Positions 1-8,989 of a stretch of 64,000 nt of DNA are shown here, one piece after another. This stretch comes from Kutzneria sp044547355 (GTDB lineage: Bacteria; Actinomycetota; Actinomycetes; Mycobacteriales; Pseudonocardiaceae). The stretch covers positions 248,001-312,000 of the forward strand of contig NZ_JBIUAG010000006.1 of NCBI RefSeq assembly GCF_044547355.1. Direction: 5' to 3'. Within the stretch, counting starts at the first letter, position 1. Each line of letters opens with the position of its first letter. The notes under the pieces are model-generated. The model was not told the origin of the DNA. It searched no databases and worked only from the letters and a program-made list of their open reading frames with translations. The position numbers were made by a program, and so were the translations under genes.

Positions 1-34
1 GTAGCCTGCGACCGGGACGCTAGCGGGAGGGTCG

Positions 35-913
35 ATGCTCATCGCCGACCGGTACGAGCTCGACGACCTGCCGCTCAGCCGGGGCGGCATGGGCGCCGTG
101 CACGCCGGATACGACAAGCACCTCGACCGCCGGGTCGCGGTGAAGTTCCTGCACTGGCCCGGCGGTTCCGACGACGAGCTGGAGCAGCGGTTCATCCGCG
201 AGGCCCGGATCCTGGCCCGGCTGGAGCATCCGGGCGCGCCCGTGCTGTACGACTTCGGGGCGCACGAGCACCGGTTGTTCCAGGTGATGCAGTTCATCGA
301 CGGCGTGACCGTGGCCGATCTGGTCAGCGAGCACGGGCCGGTGCCGGTGGCGTGGGCGGCTTCCATTGCCGCGCAAGCCTGTTCGGTGCTGGCGGCGGCG
401 CACAGCCTGGGCATCTACCACCGGGATCTCAAGCCCACCAACCTGATGCTGTGTCCCGACGGCAGCGTCAAGGTCCTCGACTTCGGGCTGGCCCTGCTGC
501 GCGAGGCCGACCTGGCCCAGTTCACCCGGGCCGGGCAGATCCTCGGCACCCCGGCGTACATGGCCCCGGAGCAGATCCAGCGCGGGGCCGCCGGGCCGTC
601 CAGCGACCTCTACGCCCTGGGCTGCGTGCTGCACGAGATGCTGACCGGCCGGCAGCTGTTCACCGGCCCCACCGCGTACGCCGTGTTCGACCGGCAGGTC
701 AAGGAGCTGCCGCCGGCCGTGCCCGGGGTGCCGGCGACCCTGGGCCAGCTCCTCCAGGACGTGCTGGCCAAGGCCCCGGAGCACCGGCCGGCCGACGCCC
801 CGGCCATGTACGACCGGCTGCTCCCCTTCGTGCGGGACCTGCCGCCGCTGCCGGGTTTCCTCGACCCGGCCCACCCCGCCCGCATGTACTCCCAGGTAGC
901 CGGCCGCCGCTGA
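35..913 (+). CDS. Soluble serine/threonine protein kinase
   Basis: A Hanks-type kinase of 292 aa that phosphorylates Ser/Thr on an unknown partner. The kinase domain fills the whole protein. A glycine-rich loop (SRGGMGAV, residues 15-22) is followed by the ATP-anchoring Lys37 in VAVKFL, a likely helix-C Glu56, the catalytic loop HRDLKPTN (Asp131), DFG at 149-151 and APE at 177-179. All catalytic residues are present. There is no membrane segment and no PASTA or TPR extension, so it is cytosolic and unlike the receptor kinase PknB. A GGGAGG Shine-Dalgarno sequence ending six bases before the ATG supports this start. The gene to the right converges on it with a 9-bp gap. Confidence 0.93.
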   Translation: MLIADRYELDDLPLSRGGMGAVHAGYDKHLDRRVAVKFLHWPGGSDDELEQRFIREARILARLEHPGAPVLYDFGAHEHRLFQVMQFIDGVTVADLVSEHGPVPVAWAASIAAQACSVLAAAHSLGIYHRDLKPTNLMLCPDGSVKVLDFGLALLREADLAQFTRAGQILGTPAYMAPEQIQRGAAGPSSDLYALGCVLHEMLTGRQLFTGPTAYAVFDRQVKELPPAVPGVPATLGQLLQDVLAKAPEHRPADAPAMYDRLLPFVRDLPPLPGFLDPAHPARMYSQVAGRR

Positions 914-922
914 CCCCGGGGT

Positions 923-2641
923 CTAGTCGGCGACCATGCGGAAGTCGTAGGCGGGCGGGACCGGTTCGTCGCCGGCGATCAGGCGCCAGACATCGGTCAG
1001 CGACTCCTCGCCCTCACGGAGATCCGCCACCTCGAAGCCCTCGTCGAACACGGCCCGAGCGCCGGCGAGGTCGCCGCGGGCATGCCGGATCCGGGCGTCC
1101 ATGAGCCGCAGGCGCCCCAGCGTGGCAACGGATTCCGGCAGCGAGGCGAGCACGGCCGCCGCCTCGTCGGCCGAGCCGGCGGCCAGCAGCGCTTCCAGGG
1201 TCTCGACCGCCAGCCCCGGCACCGACGGAGCCAGCTCGATGGCCCGCAGCAGCAGCCCGGCGGCCCGGTCCGGACGGGCGAAAGCCAAGGCCCGCAACGA
1301 CCACGGCGACTCGGCCAGGGCCAGCGACTGCTCCCACGCCGACTCCGCGCCGAGCGTGTCGCCGTGGTACCAGCGGGCAACCCCCAAGTGGTACAGGGAA
1401 AGCCACGACTCGGGGGCGTCCTCCAGCAGCGAAAGCCAAGCCACCAAAGTGCATCCGGGCGGCGACAGCGGGTCCGAGACCGGCATCTTGCCGTCCAGCA
1501 AGGCCAGCCACGGGGCCTGCTCGTCGCCGAGGGAGTCGAAAGGCGTGCCGGGCAACGGATCCAGGCCGGTTCGGGCCAGTTCCAGCGCGCCCCAGCCGGA
1601 GCCGGCGAACAGCGGCGACGGCTCGGCGTCGGCCACGGTCCGCCACGAATCGATTGGCAGCTCGGGGAAATCCCCGTACGGGCCGTAGGCCTCCAGCCAG
1701 TCCCACGACGCCCCGCCGGGCATCGGCACGTACTCCAGCTGCGTGGGCGCCAATCCGGCCTGGATCTCCAGGTAGCCGTCGGTGCCCGGGGCCAGCCACG
1801 ACTGCCAGCGCCGCCCGCCCGGCCCGGTCCCCCACACGAACAGCTTCCGGCCCCGCAGGCGATCCGTGGACGTCTGCATGAGGCCGAAGCCGGACGGGTC
1901 GACGGCCGCGATCCACGGCTGCTGGCCGGCGGGGATGTCGTAGAACATGTCGGCGGCGTCGCGATCGGCCACCGTGACCAGCGAAGCGTCCGAACGGGAC
2001 AGTTCCTGGGTGTAGCCGTAGTGCCAACCCTGTTCCGCCGGAACGAGAACCCGCGTGTCGTCGGTGCGGGGCACCGCGGCGTTCGACCACCAGTAGGCCG
2101 GAACCTCGTGCTCCCAGGGGTTCCGGATGCGCACGCCGACGTAGAGGAACTCGGAGCCGGGCGGCAGCCACAGATCCACCTGGTAGACCAGGTTCCGGGT
2201 CCGCTCCCACTCCCACAGCCGCAGCACCGGCGAGCCGTCCGGGCCCTCGACCGTGCCGGCGTGCATCGGGGAGCAGGTCATGGTGGTGTGGCCGGTGCTG
2301 CCGAGGTTCCACTCCACGCCGCCGGCGAACCAGGCGTTGCGCAGGGCCAGGTTGGCCGGCTGGAACACCGGGTTGCGGAACAGCAGGTCCCGGCCCGAGG
2401 ACTTGTGCAGCAGCGAGTGCAGCCGGCCGCCCAGCCCGGGCAGCACGGTCGCCCGCAGGTGGTCGTTCTCCAGCGTCACCGCCGGCAGCGCGGTCGCCGA
2501 GAGTGACCGCCCGTAGCCGTCCTGGAGCAGGCAGGGCAGCACCTTCTCCAGCCCTTCGCCCAGCACCGGCAGCGGGTTCTCGGGCCCGAGCCCGGCGGCG
2601 GGCAGTCGGAGCTCGGTCACGGTCAGTGTGGTGTGCCCCAT
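923..2641 (-). CDS. DUF5107 domain protein with C-terminal TPR region
   Basis: A 572-aa protein. The N-terminal ~330 residues match the DUF5107 pattern, a galactose-mutarotase-like beta-sandwich: ENDHLRATVLPGLGGRLHSL, then GGVEWNLGSTGH, then the Trp-rich PAYWWSNAA. The C-terminal ~200 residues are Ala/Leu-rich helices with a TPR-like period (YHLGVARWYHGDTLGAESAW). Related DUF5107-TPR proteins are usually thought to bind or modify carbohydrate, but no reaction is established. No signal peptide is seen. It converges with the kinase. On its other side it starts divergently from the helical protein at 2745, so 2642-2744 must hold both promoters. Family assignment is good; function is unknown. Confidence 0.82.
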   Translation of the reverse strand: MGHTTLTVTELRLPAAGLGPENPLPVLGEGLEKVLPCLLQDGYGRSLSATALPAVTLENDHLRATVLPGLGGRLHSLLHKSSGRDLLFRNPVFQPANLALRNAWFAGGVEWNLGSTGHTTMTCSPMHAGTVEGPDGSPVLRLWEWERTRNLVYQVDLWLPPGSEFLYVGVRIRNPWEHEVPAYWWSNAAVPRTDDTRVLVPAEQGWHYGYTQELSRSDASLVTVADRDAADMFYDIPAGQQPWIAAVDPSGFGLMQTSTDRLRGRKLFVWGTGPGGRRWQSWLAPGTDGYLEIQAGLAPTQLEYVPMPGGASWDWLEAYGPYGDFPELPIDSWRTVADAEPSPLFAGSGWGALELARTGLDPLPGTPFDSLGDEQAPWLALLDGKMPVSDPLSPPGCTLVAWLSLLEDAPESWLSLYHLGVARWYHGDTLGAESAWEQSLALAESPWSLRALAFARPDRAAGLLLRAIELAPSVPGLAVETLEALLAAGSADEAAAVLASLPESVATLGRLRLMDARIRHARGDLAGARAVFDEGFEVADLREGEESLTDVWRLIAGDEPVPPAYDFRMVAD

Positions 2642-2744
2642 GTCCGTGATCTAACGTCATGTGTCAACGCGCTGCCCGCCCAGCAAACGTTTGCCGGCGC
2701 GGTCGGCTCGCCAATCCGGCCTCAGCCAGGGCAGAGTGGGCGGT

Positions 2745-3470
2745 ATGCCATTGCCGATCATCGGTCTCGCCCGCGCGGTCGCCGTGGCCGCCATCGACAC
2801 GACCGTCGCCCTCGTGTCGCTGCCGGCCCGGGTGATCGGGCTGGTCGGCGCGGCCGAGTCGCTGGTCGAGCGGATCAACGACGTGGTGAGCCGGGCCGAG
2901 CGGCTGGTCGCCGAGGTGGAGGCGGTCGCGAACTCGGCCGGCGTGCTGGTGCTGGACGTCGCCAAGATCAGCAGCCAGGCCGCGGGCGTGGTGGCGGTGG
3001 CCGAGCAGGTCGGCAGCCAGGCCGCCGGGGTGGTCGCCGTCGCCGAGCACGTCAGCGGCCGGGCCGGCGAGGTCGTCGGCGGAGCCGCGCGGGTCAGCAC
3101 CGAGGCCGCCGCCGTGGTGGCCCTGGCCGAGAACACCGCCGCCATCGCCAACGAGCTCATCCGCGTCTACGAGCCCATCGCGCTGCGGGCCGCCCCGCTG
3201 GCCGGCCGCTTCGTCACCGAGCTGTCCGAGGAGGAGGTCGACGCGGCCATCCGGCTGGTCGACGAGCTGCCCCGGCTGACCGAGCACCTCACCGACAACA
3301 TCCTGCCCATCCTCAGCACCCTGGACCGGGTCGGCCCCGACGTGACCGAGCTGCTCAAGGTCACCCGCGACGTGCGGCAGGCGATCGTCGGCATCCCCGG
3401 CTTCGGGTTCTTCCGCCGCCGGGGCGCCGAGCGGACCGCGCCCAAGCAGGACAAGGACGACGAGGACTAG
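2745..3470 (+). CDS. Helical protein of unknown function with Ala/Val-rich repeats
   Basis: About 241 aa starting MPLPIIGLARAV. The first ~40 residues are hydrophobic and could be a membrane or surface helix. Residues ~40-140 are a long amphipathic stretch built from related segments (SSQAAGVVAVAEQVG, GSQAAGVVAVAEHVS, STEAAAVVALAENTA), which reads like a coiled coil or apolipoprotein/phasin-type helix array. The tail is charged and ends in a Lys/Asp run. Similar short helical proteins occur widely in actinomycetes, sometimes under misleading names; I do not know a function. An earlier in-frame start at 2661 would add 28 low-complexity residues overlapping the probable promoter, so 2745 is preferred, although its SD is weak. 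Confidence 0.7.
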   Translation: MPLPIIGLARAVAVAAIDTTVALVSLPARVIGLVGAAESLVERINDVVSRAERLVAEVEAVANSAGVLVLDVAKISSQAAGVVAVAEQVGSQAAGVVAVAEHVSGRAGEVVGGAARVSTEAAAVVALAENTAAIANELIRVYEPIALRAAPLAGRFVTELSEEEVDAAIRLVDELPRLTEHLTDNILPILSTLDRVGPDVTELLKVTRDVRQAIVGIPGFGFFRRRGAERTAPKQDKDDED

Positions 3471-3472
3471 GG

Positions 3473-3628
3473 GGCGTCCCGCGGATCACGACCGCGATAG
3501 CCGCGCCGACGCGGCCCCTGACGACACCGCGGAAACGCCCGAATACGACCCGGTACGAGGGCGTTCCCGCAGCGCCGCCAGGAACCACCTCGATCCCGAC
3601 TCTCATCGCCCAGATCCACGGGACACCA
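3473..3628. terminator. 156-bp imperfect inverted repeat between convergent genes
   Basis: The left arm (3473-3540) and right arm (~3559-3628) are imperfect reverse complements. The outer ends GGCGTCCCGCGGATC and GATCCACGGGACACC pair with two mismatches, and the inner ends GGAAACGCCC and GGGCGTTCC pair with one bulge. Most arm differences are transitions that become G-U pairs in RNA read from the minus strand, so the LuxR transcript, whose stop codon is at 3630, should fold into a near-continuous hairpin of about 70 bp. The position between two converging stop codons suggests a terminator or mRNA 3' end. A mobile palindromic element is the alternative. Confidence 0.65.
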
Positions 3629-3629
3629 C

Positions 3630-6077
3630 CTAGGCCCGGGTGCCGAGCAGGCCTCTGAGCTGGTTGAGCAGGTCGCTGCGGGTGTCGCTGCCGAGCCGTT
3701 GGCGCATGCGGGCCACGTGGTACTCGACGGTCTTGGCCGAGATGAACAGCTTCTCGCCGATCTGCTTGTAGGTCAGGCCGCTGACGACGAGCTCGGCGAC
3801 CTCCCGCTCCCGCTCGGACAGGGTGGTGGCGGAGTCGGCGAGCGGGGTCTCCTGGGCCGGCTCCTGCTGCCGGCCCTGGATGATCCGGGCGCAGTCCAGT
3901 AAAGCGACCATCGCGGCCCGGTCGGCGGTGCGGATGGCGGCCTGGCCGGCCAGCCGGGCGCCGTCCCAGACCAGGCCGGCGGCGGCCAGCGCCCGGGCCG
4001 AGGCCTCGGTCTCGTCGGCGTCGACGTCGCCGGCCAGCAGCTTGACCCACACCCGGGCAGCGTCGGCGACGGCCGCGCAGTAGGGATGGGCGGGGGCGTA
4101 GGCGGCGAGGTCGGCGGCGTGCCGGCCGGCGTCCTCGGGATGCTCGTCGAGCACGGCGGCGTGCATCCGGCTCCACGACAGCAGGGTGGACCACAGCGGC
4201 GGATTGCCCAGCTGCTGCAACAACTCCGTGGCCTGCCCGAGGTGCGGGGCCAGCCGCTCGGTGTCGTGCAGCCGTCCGGCGGCGACGGCCAGCTCGCCCA
4301 GCGGCAGCAGGGCGAACAGGTCGGCGGGGTGCCGGACGATGGCCTCCCGGGCCCGATCCCACACGGTGCGCAGCGCCGACAGGTCGCTGTCCCGGCGGGC
4401 CAGCCCGATCTCCAGGCCGGTGGCCAGCAGCCAGTCCCGCGGCTCGACCGACCCGCTGGCGGTGGCGGCCAGCAGATCGGCCCGGGCGGCCTCGAAGCCG
4501 CCCCGCAGCATGGCCGTCCAGCCCCGCAGCAGCAGGTGTCGACGCAGGGCGATGGCCCCGCCCATGCCGGAGTCGATGGCCCGCCGCAGGACCGACTCGG
4601 CGACGGCGAACTCGCCGCAGTGCATGGCCACCAGCGCGGCGAGGGCGGCCGGGGTGTCGGGCAGCAAGACGTTGCGCCCCAACGGTTCGATCAGCACGGC
4701 GGCCCGGGTCAGGGTGGCAAGGGCGGTGGTGGCCGAGCCGGTCACCGACTCCCGCACGCCCTGGGCCAGCTGCCGCGCGGCCCCGGCCAGCAGGGTCGGC
4801 GGCCCGCCGCTGCCCGGCTGGGACAGCAGCTCGTCGGCCTCGGCCAGCCGGCCGGTGCCGATCAGCCCCAACGCCGCGAACGGCACGGCCGAGCCCTCGC
4901 CGGCCCAGCGGTACAACTCGGTGCTGCTGCCCAACAGACCCCGGTGGGCCAGCACGGCCGCGGCGACGCTGGCCCCATGGGCGCGGTCGGCCGCCGCCTC
5001 GGCGGCGATCGCCTGGTCGGCCAGCCGTAAGCCGCCGTCCAGGTCCCCGGACAGCGCGGCGGCCTCGGCCCGCCGCGCCGCCAACGCCAGCGCCGGCTCG
5101 CCGGCGTCGACGGCGGCGGTGAACAGCCGGGCGGCCAGGGCCGGCGACTCGGCCAGCGCCTCGTCCCCGGCGGTCTTGAACGCCGAGGCGAACAGCGCCC
5201 CGCTCACCGGCGCCCCGAGCAGCGGACGGACCAGCGGCAGCAGCGGACCGCCCCGGGCCTGCTGGATCTCGATCAGCCGCTGGTGCAGGCTCAGCCGCCG
5301 CTCCCACGGGCTGAGCGCGACCAGCGCCCGCTGCGCTATCGGCAGCAGCATCCCGTACTCGTCGACCAGGCCGCTGGCCCGGGCGCCGTCCATGGCGTCA
5401 CCCAGGGCCTCCAGGTCCAGCCCCAGCAGCGAGGCCAGCAGGTCGGTCCGCAGGCCCGCGCCCAGGGCGGTGGCCAGCAGCAGCCGGCGCACGCCGTCGT
5501 CGAGGTTCTCCACCTCATAACGGAACGCCTCGACCGCCGCGGCCGGCACCGAACAGTCGGTGGTGCCAGACACGGCCCGTACGAGCCGGTCGACGAACCG
5601 GGGCACGCCGCCGGTCTGCTCGCCGACCAGGTCGACGAGGTCGTCCGACGGCTTGGCGCCGAGCAGCAGCCCGGCCCGCTCGCCGATCTGGGCCCGGCTC
5701 AGCGGCCCGAGCAGCACCGGCGGCCGCACCCGGGTCACGGCGTCGACCAGCTCGGTCAGCGCCGCCCGCCGCGGCCACGGCCGGTAGGCCACGGCCAGCT
5801 GGGCGCTGCCCGAGACCGCCAGCCCCCGCAGCGCGCGCAGCCGGTCGTCGTCGAGCCGGTGGGCGTCGTCGACGAGCACGGCCGCGTCGCGTGTCGGCAG
5901 CTCGTGCCGGCCGTCGTACACCGGCACGCCGGCGTCGCGATAGAGCTGGGCCCACCGCGTGAGCAGGGCGGTCTTGCCGTAACCGCCGGGCGCGCGGACC
6001 CCGACCACTCTCGGCGCGGACGGGTCGGCGGTGATCGACTCGTCCAGCTGCCGCAGATCGGTCTCCAGCACCGTCAC
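3630..6077 (-). CDS. LuxR-family regulator with STAND ATPase domain (LAL/MalT type)
   Basis: An 815-aa transcription regulator. The N-terminus has the MalT-like P-loop APGGYGKTALL (Lys35-Thr36) and a Walker B segment AVLVDDAHRL (~66-75). The middle ~500 residues are Ala-rich helical repeats like the sensor/TPR region of LAL regulators. The last ~64 residues are a LuxR helix-turn-helix (TLSEREREVAELVVSGLTY, then KTVEYHVARMRQRLG). The start is GTG at 6077 and overlaps the stop codon of the Hsp70-like gene in a GTGA, so the two are probably translationally coupled. By context it may control the divergent ini-like genes; that is inference. Known LAL proteins bind their targets in an ATP- and ligand-dependent way. 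Confidence 0.92.
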   Translation of the reverse strand: MTVLETDLRQLDESITADPSAPRVVGVRAPGGYGKTALLTRWAQLYRDAGVPVYDGRHELPTRDAAVLVDDAHRLDDDRLRALRGLAVSGSAQLAVAYRPWPRRAALTELVDAVTRVRPPVLLGPLSRAQIGERAGLLLGAKPSDDLVDLVGEQTGGVPRFVDRLVRAVSGTTDCSVPAAAVEAFRYEVENLDDGVRRLLLATALGAGLRTDLLASLLGLDLEALGDAMDGARASGLVDEYGMLLPIAQRALVALSPWERRLSLHQRLIEIQQARGGPLLPLVRPLLGAPVSGALFASAFKTAGDEALAESPALAARLFTAAVDAGEPALALAARRAEAAALSGDLDGGLRLADQAIAAEAAADRAHGASVAAAVLAHRGLLGSSTELYRWAGEGSAVPFAALGLIGTGRLAEADELLSQPGSGGPPTLLAGAARQLAQGVRESVTGSATTALATLTRAAVLIEPLGRNVLLPDTPAALAALVAMHCGEFAVAESVLRRAIDSGMGGAIALRRHLLLRGWTAMLRGGFEAARADLLAATASGSVEPRDWLLATGLEIGLARRDSDLSALRTVWDRAREAIVRHPADLFALLPLGELAVAAGRLHDTERLAPHLGQATELLQQLGNPPLWSTLLSWSRMHAAVLDEHPEDAGRHAADLAAYAPAHPYCAAVADAARVWVKLLAGDVDADETEASARALAAAGLVWDGARLAGQAAIRTADRAAMVALLDCARIIQGRQQEPAQETPLADSATTLSEREREVAELVVSGLTYKQIGEKLFISAKTVEYHVARMRQRLGSDTRSDLLNQLRGLLGTRA

Positions 6078-7369
6078 AGACCGCCCCCTATTGGGGTGTT
6101 GAAGTACTGCAGAACGAGATAGGCGCAGGCCAGCACCAGCAACAGGGTCATGATGCCGATGACCAGGCCGCGCCGGCTGGCCTTGCGCCGGCGGCGCCGG
6201 CCGGCGGGACGCGGGGCGGCCGCGGCCAGCGCCGGCTTGGCCGGCACCAGCTCCGGGGGCTCGGTCTCCACCGGCGGTCTGGCCGGCGGCTCCTCGGTCT
6301 TGTCCTCGTCGTCGTCGAGGTCGGGGTCCTGCATCGGGAACAGCACCACGGTCTCGTCGGTGATCTTGGCCATGACCACCGTCTCGGCGACCGGATTACC
6401 CGGTTCGGGCAGCGACCGCGAGGCCAGCAGCGCCGCCCCGGCGGCCACGGTGGCCTCCGGCGCGCCGTCCACCAGCACCGGCCGGCGCAGGCGCTCCATC
6501 AGCACCTGGCGGACCAGCGGCATCCGCGCCGAGCCGCCGACGAGCACCACCGCGCCCAGCCGGTCCGGCGTGAGACCCGCACCCGACAACGCCCGCAGCA
6601 AGACATCCACTCCTTGGTGCAACAACGGTCTGATCAGCTCCTCGAACTCGCCACGGGTCACCCGGACCTGCGACGGCGACACGACGACCTCGGCCGCGGC
6701 GGAGAGCGCGTGCTTGGCCTGCACGCACTCCTGCCGCAGCTTGAGCAGGTCGTCCCAGGCCGCGCCGGGGTCCGGTCGGCCCGCGCCAGCGTTCGGATTG
6801 CCCGCTGTCACGAGGGCGACCAGTTCGTCGTCGAAGTCGGCGCCGGCCGGGTGCCGTGCGGTCTCGGAGCGGCCGATGATCTCGAAGCCGCCCTGGACCG
6901 GTCGCAGCAGGGTGGCCGTCACCGAGGTGCCGCCGAGGTCGTACACGGCGATCGGGGCCGGGCCGTCGATGCGGTGCCGGGCGGCGGCGGCCACCGCCGC
7001 GGCGACCGGCTCGGGCACTAGGACCGAGTCCCCCAAGCCGACTCGGGACAGCGCGTCCCGCAGCAGGTCGATGCGGTAGGGGCCCCAGGTGGGCGGGTGC
7101 GTGACGGTGACCCGGGCCGGCCGGTCGCCGTGGTGGGCGGCGACCTGCTCGACGATGCGGTCGATGCCCGATGCCATCAACTCGTGCGCGTTGTGCTGGC
7201 GATTGCCCAGGACGATGGGCACGTCGTCGCCGATGCGGCCGACGAACGGGCCGGGGTCGGCCGAGACCGGGGAGACCGGGTGCGGGGCGCCCCGGTGGGG
7301 TCCGTCGAGCCTGGTGATGGCCGCGGCGGCGCGGCTGGCGCCGACATCGATCCCTAGCGTGTACGGCAA
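6074..7369 (-). CDS. Tail-anchored Hsp70-like ATPase without substrate-binding domain
   Basis: A 431-aa actin/Hsp70-fold ATPase. Phosphate-1 loop GIDVGAS (6-12), phosphate-2 loop YDLGGTSVT (~143-151) and adenosine loop LVGGSARMP (~276-284) are all present. In place of the DnaK peptide-binding domain there is an acidic linker (DLDDDEDKTEE, ~350-360), a Pro-rich stretch, a basic patch RRRRRKASRR (~391-400) and one membrane helix (~401-423) near the C-terminus. The ATPase should therefore sit on the inner face of the membrane. I place the start at a TTG preceded by GAGGAA; longer in-frame extensions lack Hsp70 similarity. It is coupled to the LuxR gene by a 4-bp overlap and is divergent from the IniB-like gene. 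Confidence 0.88.
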   Translation of the reverse strand: MPYTLGIDVGASRAAAAITRLDGPHRGAPHPVSPVSADPGPFVGRIGDDVPIVLGNRQHNAHELMASGIDRIVEQVAAHHGDRPARVTVTHPPTWGPYRIDLLRDALSRVGLGDSVLVPEPVAAAVAAAARHRIDGPAPIAVYDLGGTSVTATLLRPVQGGFEIIGRSETARHPAGADFDDELVALVTAGNPNAGAGRPDPGAAWDDLLKLRQECVQAKHALSAAAEVVVSPSQVRVTRGEFEELIRPLLHQGVDVLLRALSGAGLTPDRLGAVVLVGGSARMPLVRQVLMERLRRPVLVDGAPEATVAAGAALLASRSLPEPGNPVAETVVMAKITDETVVLFPMQDPDLDDDEDKTEEPPARPPVETEPPELVPAKPALAAAAPRPAGRRRRRKASRRGLVIGIMTLLLVLACAYLVLQYFNTPIGGGL

Positions 7370-7631
7370 GTGTTCCTCCGCGAGGCGCTGCGGCCGGGGC
7401 TCATGTCGTGAGGGGCCAAGGTAACCCATTCGTGATCTGGGCCCGTAACGAAGGGGGTTCCCTAGTCCCCCAGGCCCGGCCCCGAGCCCGATCCCTAGTG
7501 CTCGGGCCGACAGGACTGGGAGTGATCCCGGATGGCGTACGGGCGGCGAGCCCCTACGGTTCGTCTCCATCACGGCGCAGACCGTGACTCTCCCCGTCAA
7601 GTCCCCCGATGGAAGTCAGGAGCACCACCCC
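7370..7631. promoter_or_regulatory. Divergent control region between Hsp70-like and IniB-like genes
   Basis: 262 bp with no convincing gene. It contains two copies of CCCTAGT (7460-7466 and 7493-7499), 33 bp or about three helical turns apart. The second lies in the loop of an imperfect inverted repeat GGCCCCGAGC ... GCTCGGGCC (~7478-7508). A good SD (AGGAG) lies 9 bases before the IniB-like ATG, and GAGGAA precedes the Hsp70-like TTG on the other strand. The repeats are visible; a role as regulator sites is inference. Confidence 0.45.
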
Positions 7632-8936
7632 ATGGCCATGACGCTGCAAGCCTTCACCCTGAAGCTGCTCAGCGACCCCGCTTCGCTGACGCAGTTCGTG
7701 AGCAACCCCGAGGGTGTTCTGCAGACCGCTGGCCTCGGCGACATCACCGCCGCCGACGTGCACGAGATCCTGCCGCTCGTGATGGACTACGCGCCGACCC
7801 ACGTGGTCGAGGCGTTCGAGCAGACCGTCGCCGGCGCGGTGCCGGGTCTGCCCTCGCTGCCGGGCACCGGCGGCGCCATCGACACCCTCCAGCAGCTGGC
7901 CCACCAGCTGACCAGCGCCCTCCCGGTCGGCAGCCTGCCCGTTGGCGGCCTGCCCGTCGGCGACCTGCCCGTCGGCGACCTGCCCGTCGGCGCTCTCCCG
8001 GTCGACGGTCTCACCGGTGCTCTTCCCGTGGACGGCCTCACCGGCGCGCTGCCGGTCGACGGCCTGACCGGCGCTCTTCCCGTGGACGGCCTCACCGGCG
8101 CCCTGCCGGTCGACGGCGTCGCCCGCGCCCTCCCGGTCGACGCCCTGACCGGCGCCCTCCCGGTGGCCGGCCTGCCCACCGCCGGCCTGCCCACCCTGCC
8201 CAACCTGCCGCTGGACGGCCTCACCGCCGCCATCCCGGCCGTCCCGGGCCTGCCCACCGTGCCGGGCCTGCCGGCCGACCCGACCGCGCTGGTCGACCAG
8301 GTCCGCGGCGTGGCCGCCAACCCGGCCCGCTCCCTGGACCAGGTCCAGCAGCTGGCCGCCCAGGTGCCGGTCGTCGCCCACGGCGGCATCCCGGCCGTCC
8401 CGACCGCCGAGACCCTGGTCGGCACCGTCGGCTCGGTGACCGCCACCGCGGACGCCGACATCACCAAGACGCTGGACACCACCACCCACACCGTCGCCGG
8501 TGTCGCCGGCGGCGTGCCGGTGGCCGGCAAGGTCGTGGCCGACGCCAGCGGCCACGTCACCACCGCGGTGCACTCGGTCGACGTGGACGGCCTGACCAAG
8601 GTGGTGGCCGGCACGGCCAACAACATCACCGACATCACCAAGATCGCCGCCGGCGACCCGATCCACGTGGTCACCGGCATCGCGCACGACCCGATCAGCG
8701 CCGCGACCAGCGTCGCGAACGTGTCCCACACCCTGGACACGGTCAACACGGTGGCCAACACGGTGCACGGCGACCAGGTGCTCCAGCACGTGGGCGACGT
8801 GGCCGACACCACGGTCAAGGACCTGAACATCGGCTCCGACAACCACATCGGCGACATCGGCAACATCAACCTGGGCGGCGTGCACGTCAACGACGTGACC
8901 CACAACCTCGACGCCTCCCACCTGCCCGGCTTCTGA
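7632..8936 (+). CDS. iniB: IniB-like protein with short-period Leu-Pro-Val repeats
   Basis: A 434-aa protein. The first ~60 residues (MAMTLQAFTLKLLSDPASL, then NPEGVLQTAGLGDITAADV) match the IniB N-terminal domain seen at the head of mycobacterial iniBAC operons. From about residue 97 there is a five-residue repeat LPVG(G/D/S)x, then a nine-residue repeat ALPVDGLTG, then Pro/Leu/Gly-rich sequence. The second half is Val/Thr/Asp-rich and ends with spaced Asp-Gly-Asn-Ile-His segments. No signal peptide is visible. In mycobacteria the operon responds to cell-wall stress; its role here is inferred. The ATG at 7632 has a correctly placed AGGAG. The repeats make this gene prone to slippage or recombination. 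Confidence 0.8.
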   Translation: MAMTLQAFTLKLLSDPASLTQFVSNPEGVLQTAGLGDITAADVHEILPLVMDYAPTHVVEAFEQTVAGAVPGLPSLPGTGGAIDTLQQLAHQLTSALPVGSLPVGGLPVGDLPVGDLPVGALPVDGLTGALPVDGLTGALPVDGLTGALPVDGLTGALPVDGVARALPVDALTGALPVAGLPTAGLPTLPNLPLDGLTAAIPAVPGLPTVPGLPADPTALVDQVRGVAANPARSLDQVQQLAAQVPVVAHGGIPAVPTAETLVGTVGSVTATADADITKTLDTTTHTVAGVAGGVPVAGKVVADASGHVTTAVHSVDVDGLTKVVAGTANNITDITKIAAGDPIHVVTGIAHDPISAATSVANVSHTLDTVNTVANTVHGDQVLQHVGDVADTTVKDLNIGSDNHIGDIGNINLGGVHVNDVTHNLDASHLPGF

Positions 8937-8989
8937 TCCTGTCCGGATCTCTGATCGGCACAGCTCCGAACGTCGGCATGTGATCTCCA

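Noticed and set aside
3361..5307. 648-codon minus-strand frame across the LuxR gene
   Set aside because: Arg/Gly/Ala-rich shadow of the LAL regulator; it runs through the hairpin and the end of the neighbouring gene.
7920..8200. CRISPR-like direct repeats
   Set aside because: The 15- and 27-bp units are contiguous, in frame and coding, with no unique spacers.
7532..8983. Second plus-strand frame across the IniB-like gene
   Set aside because: It encodes Arg/Pro/Gly-rich sequence from reading the repeat out of frame; the IniB domain and SD fix the true frame.
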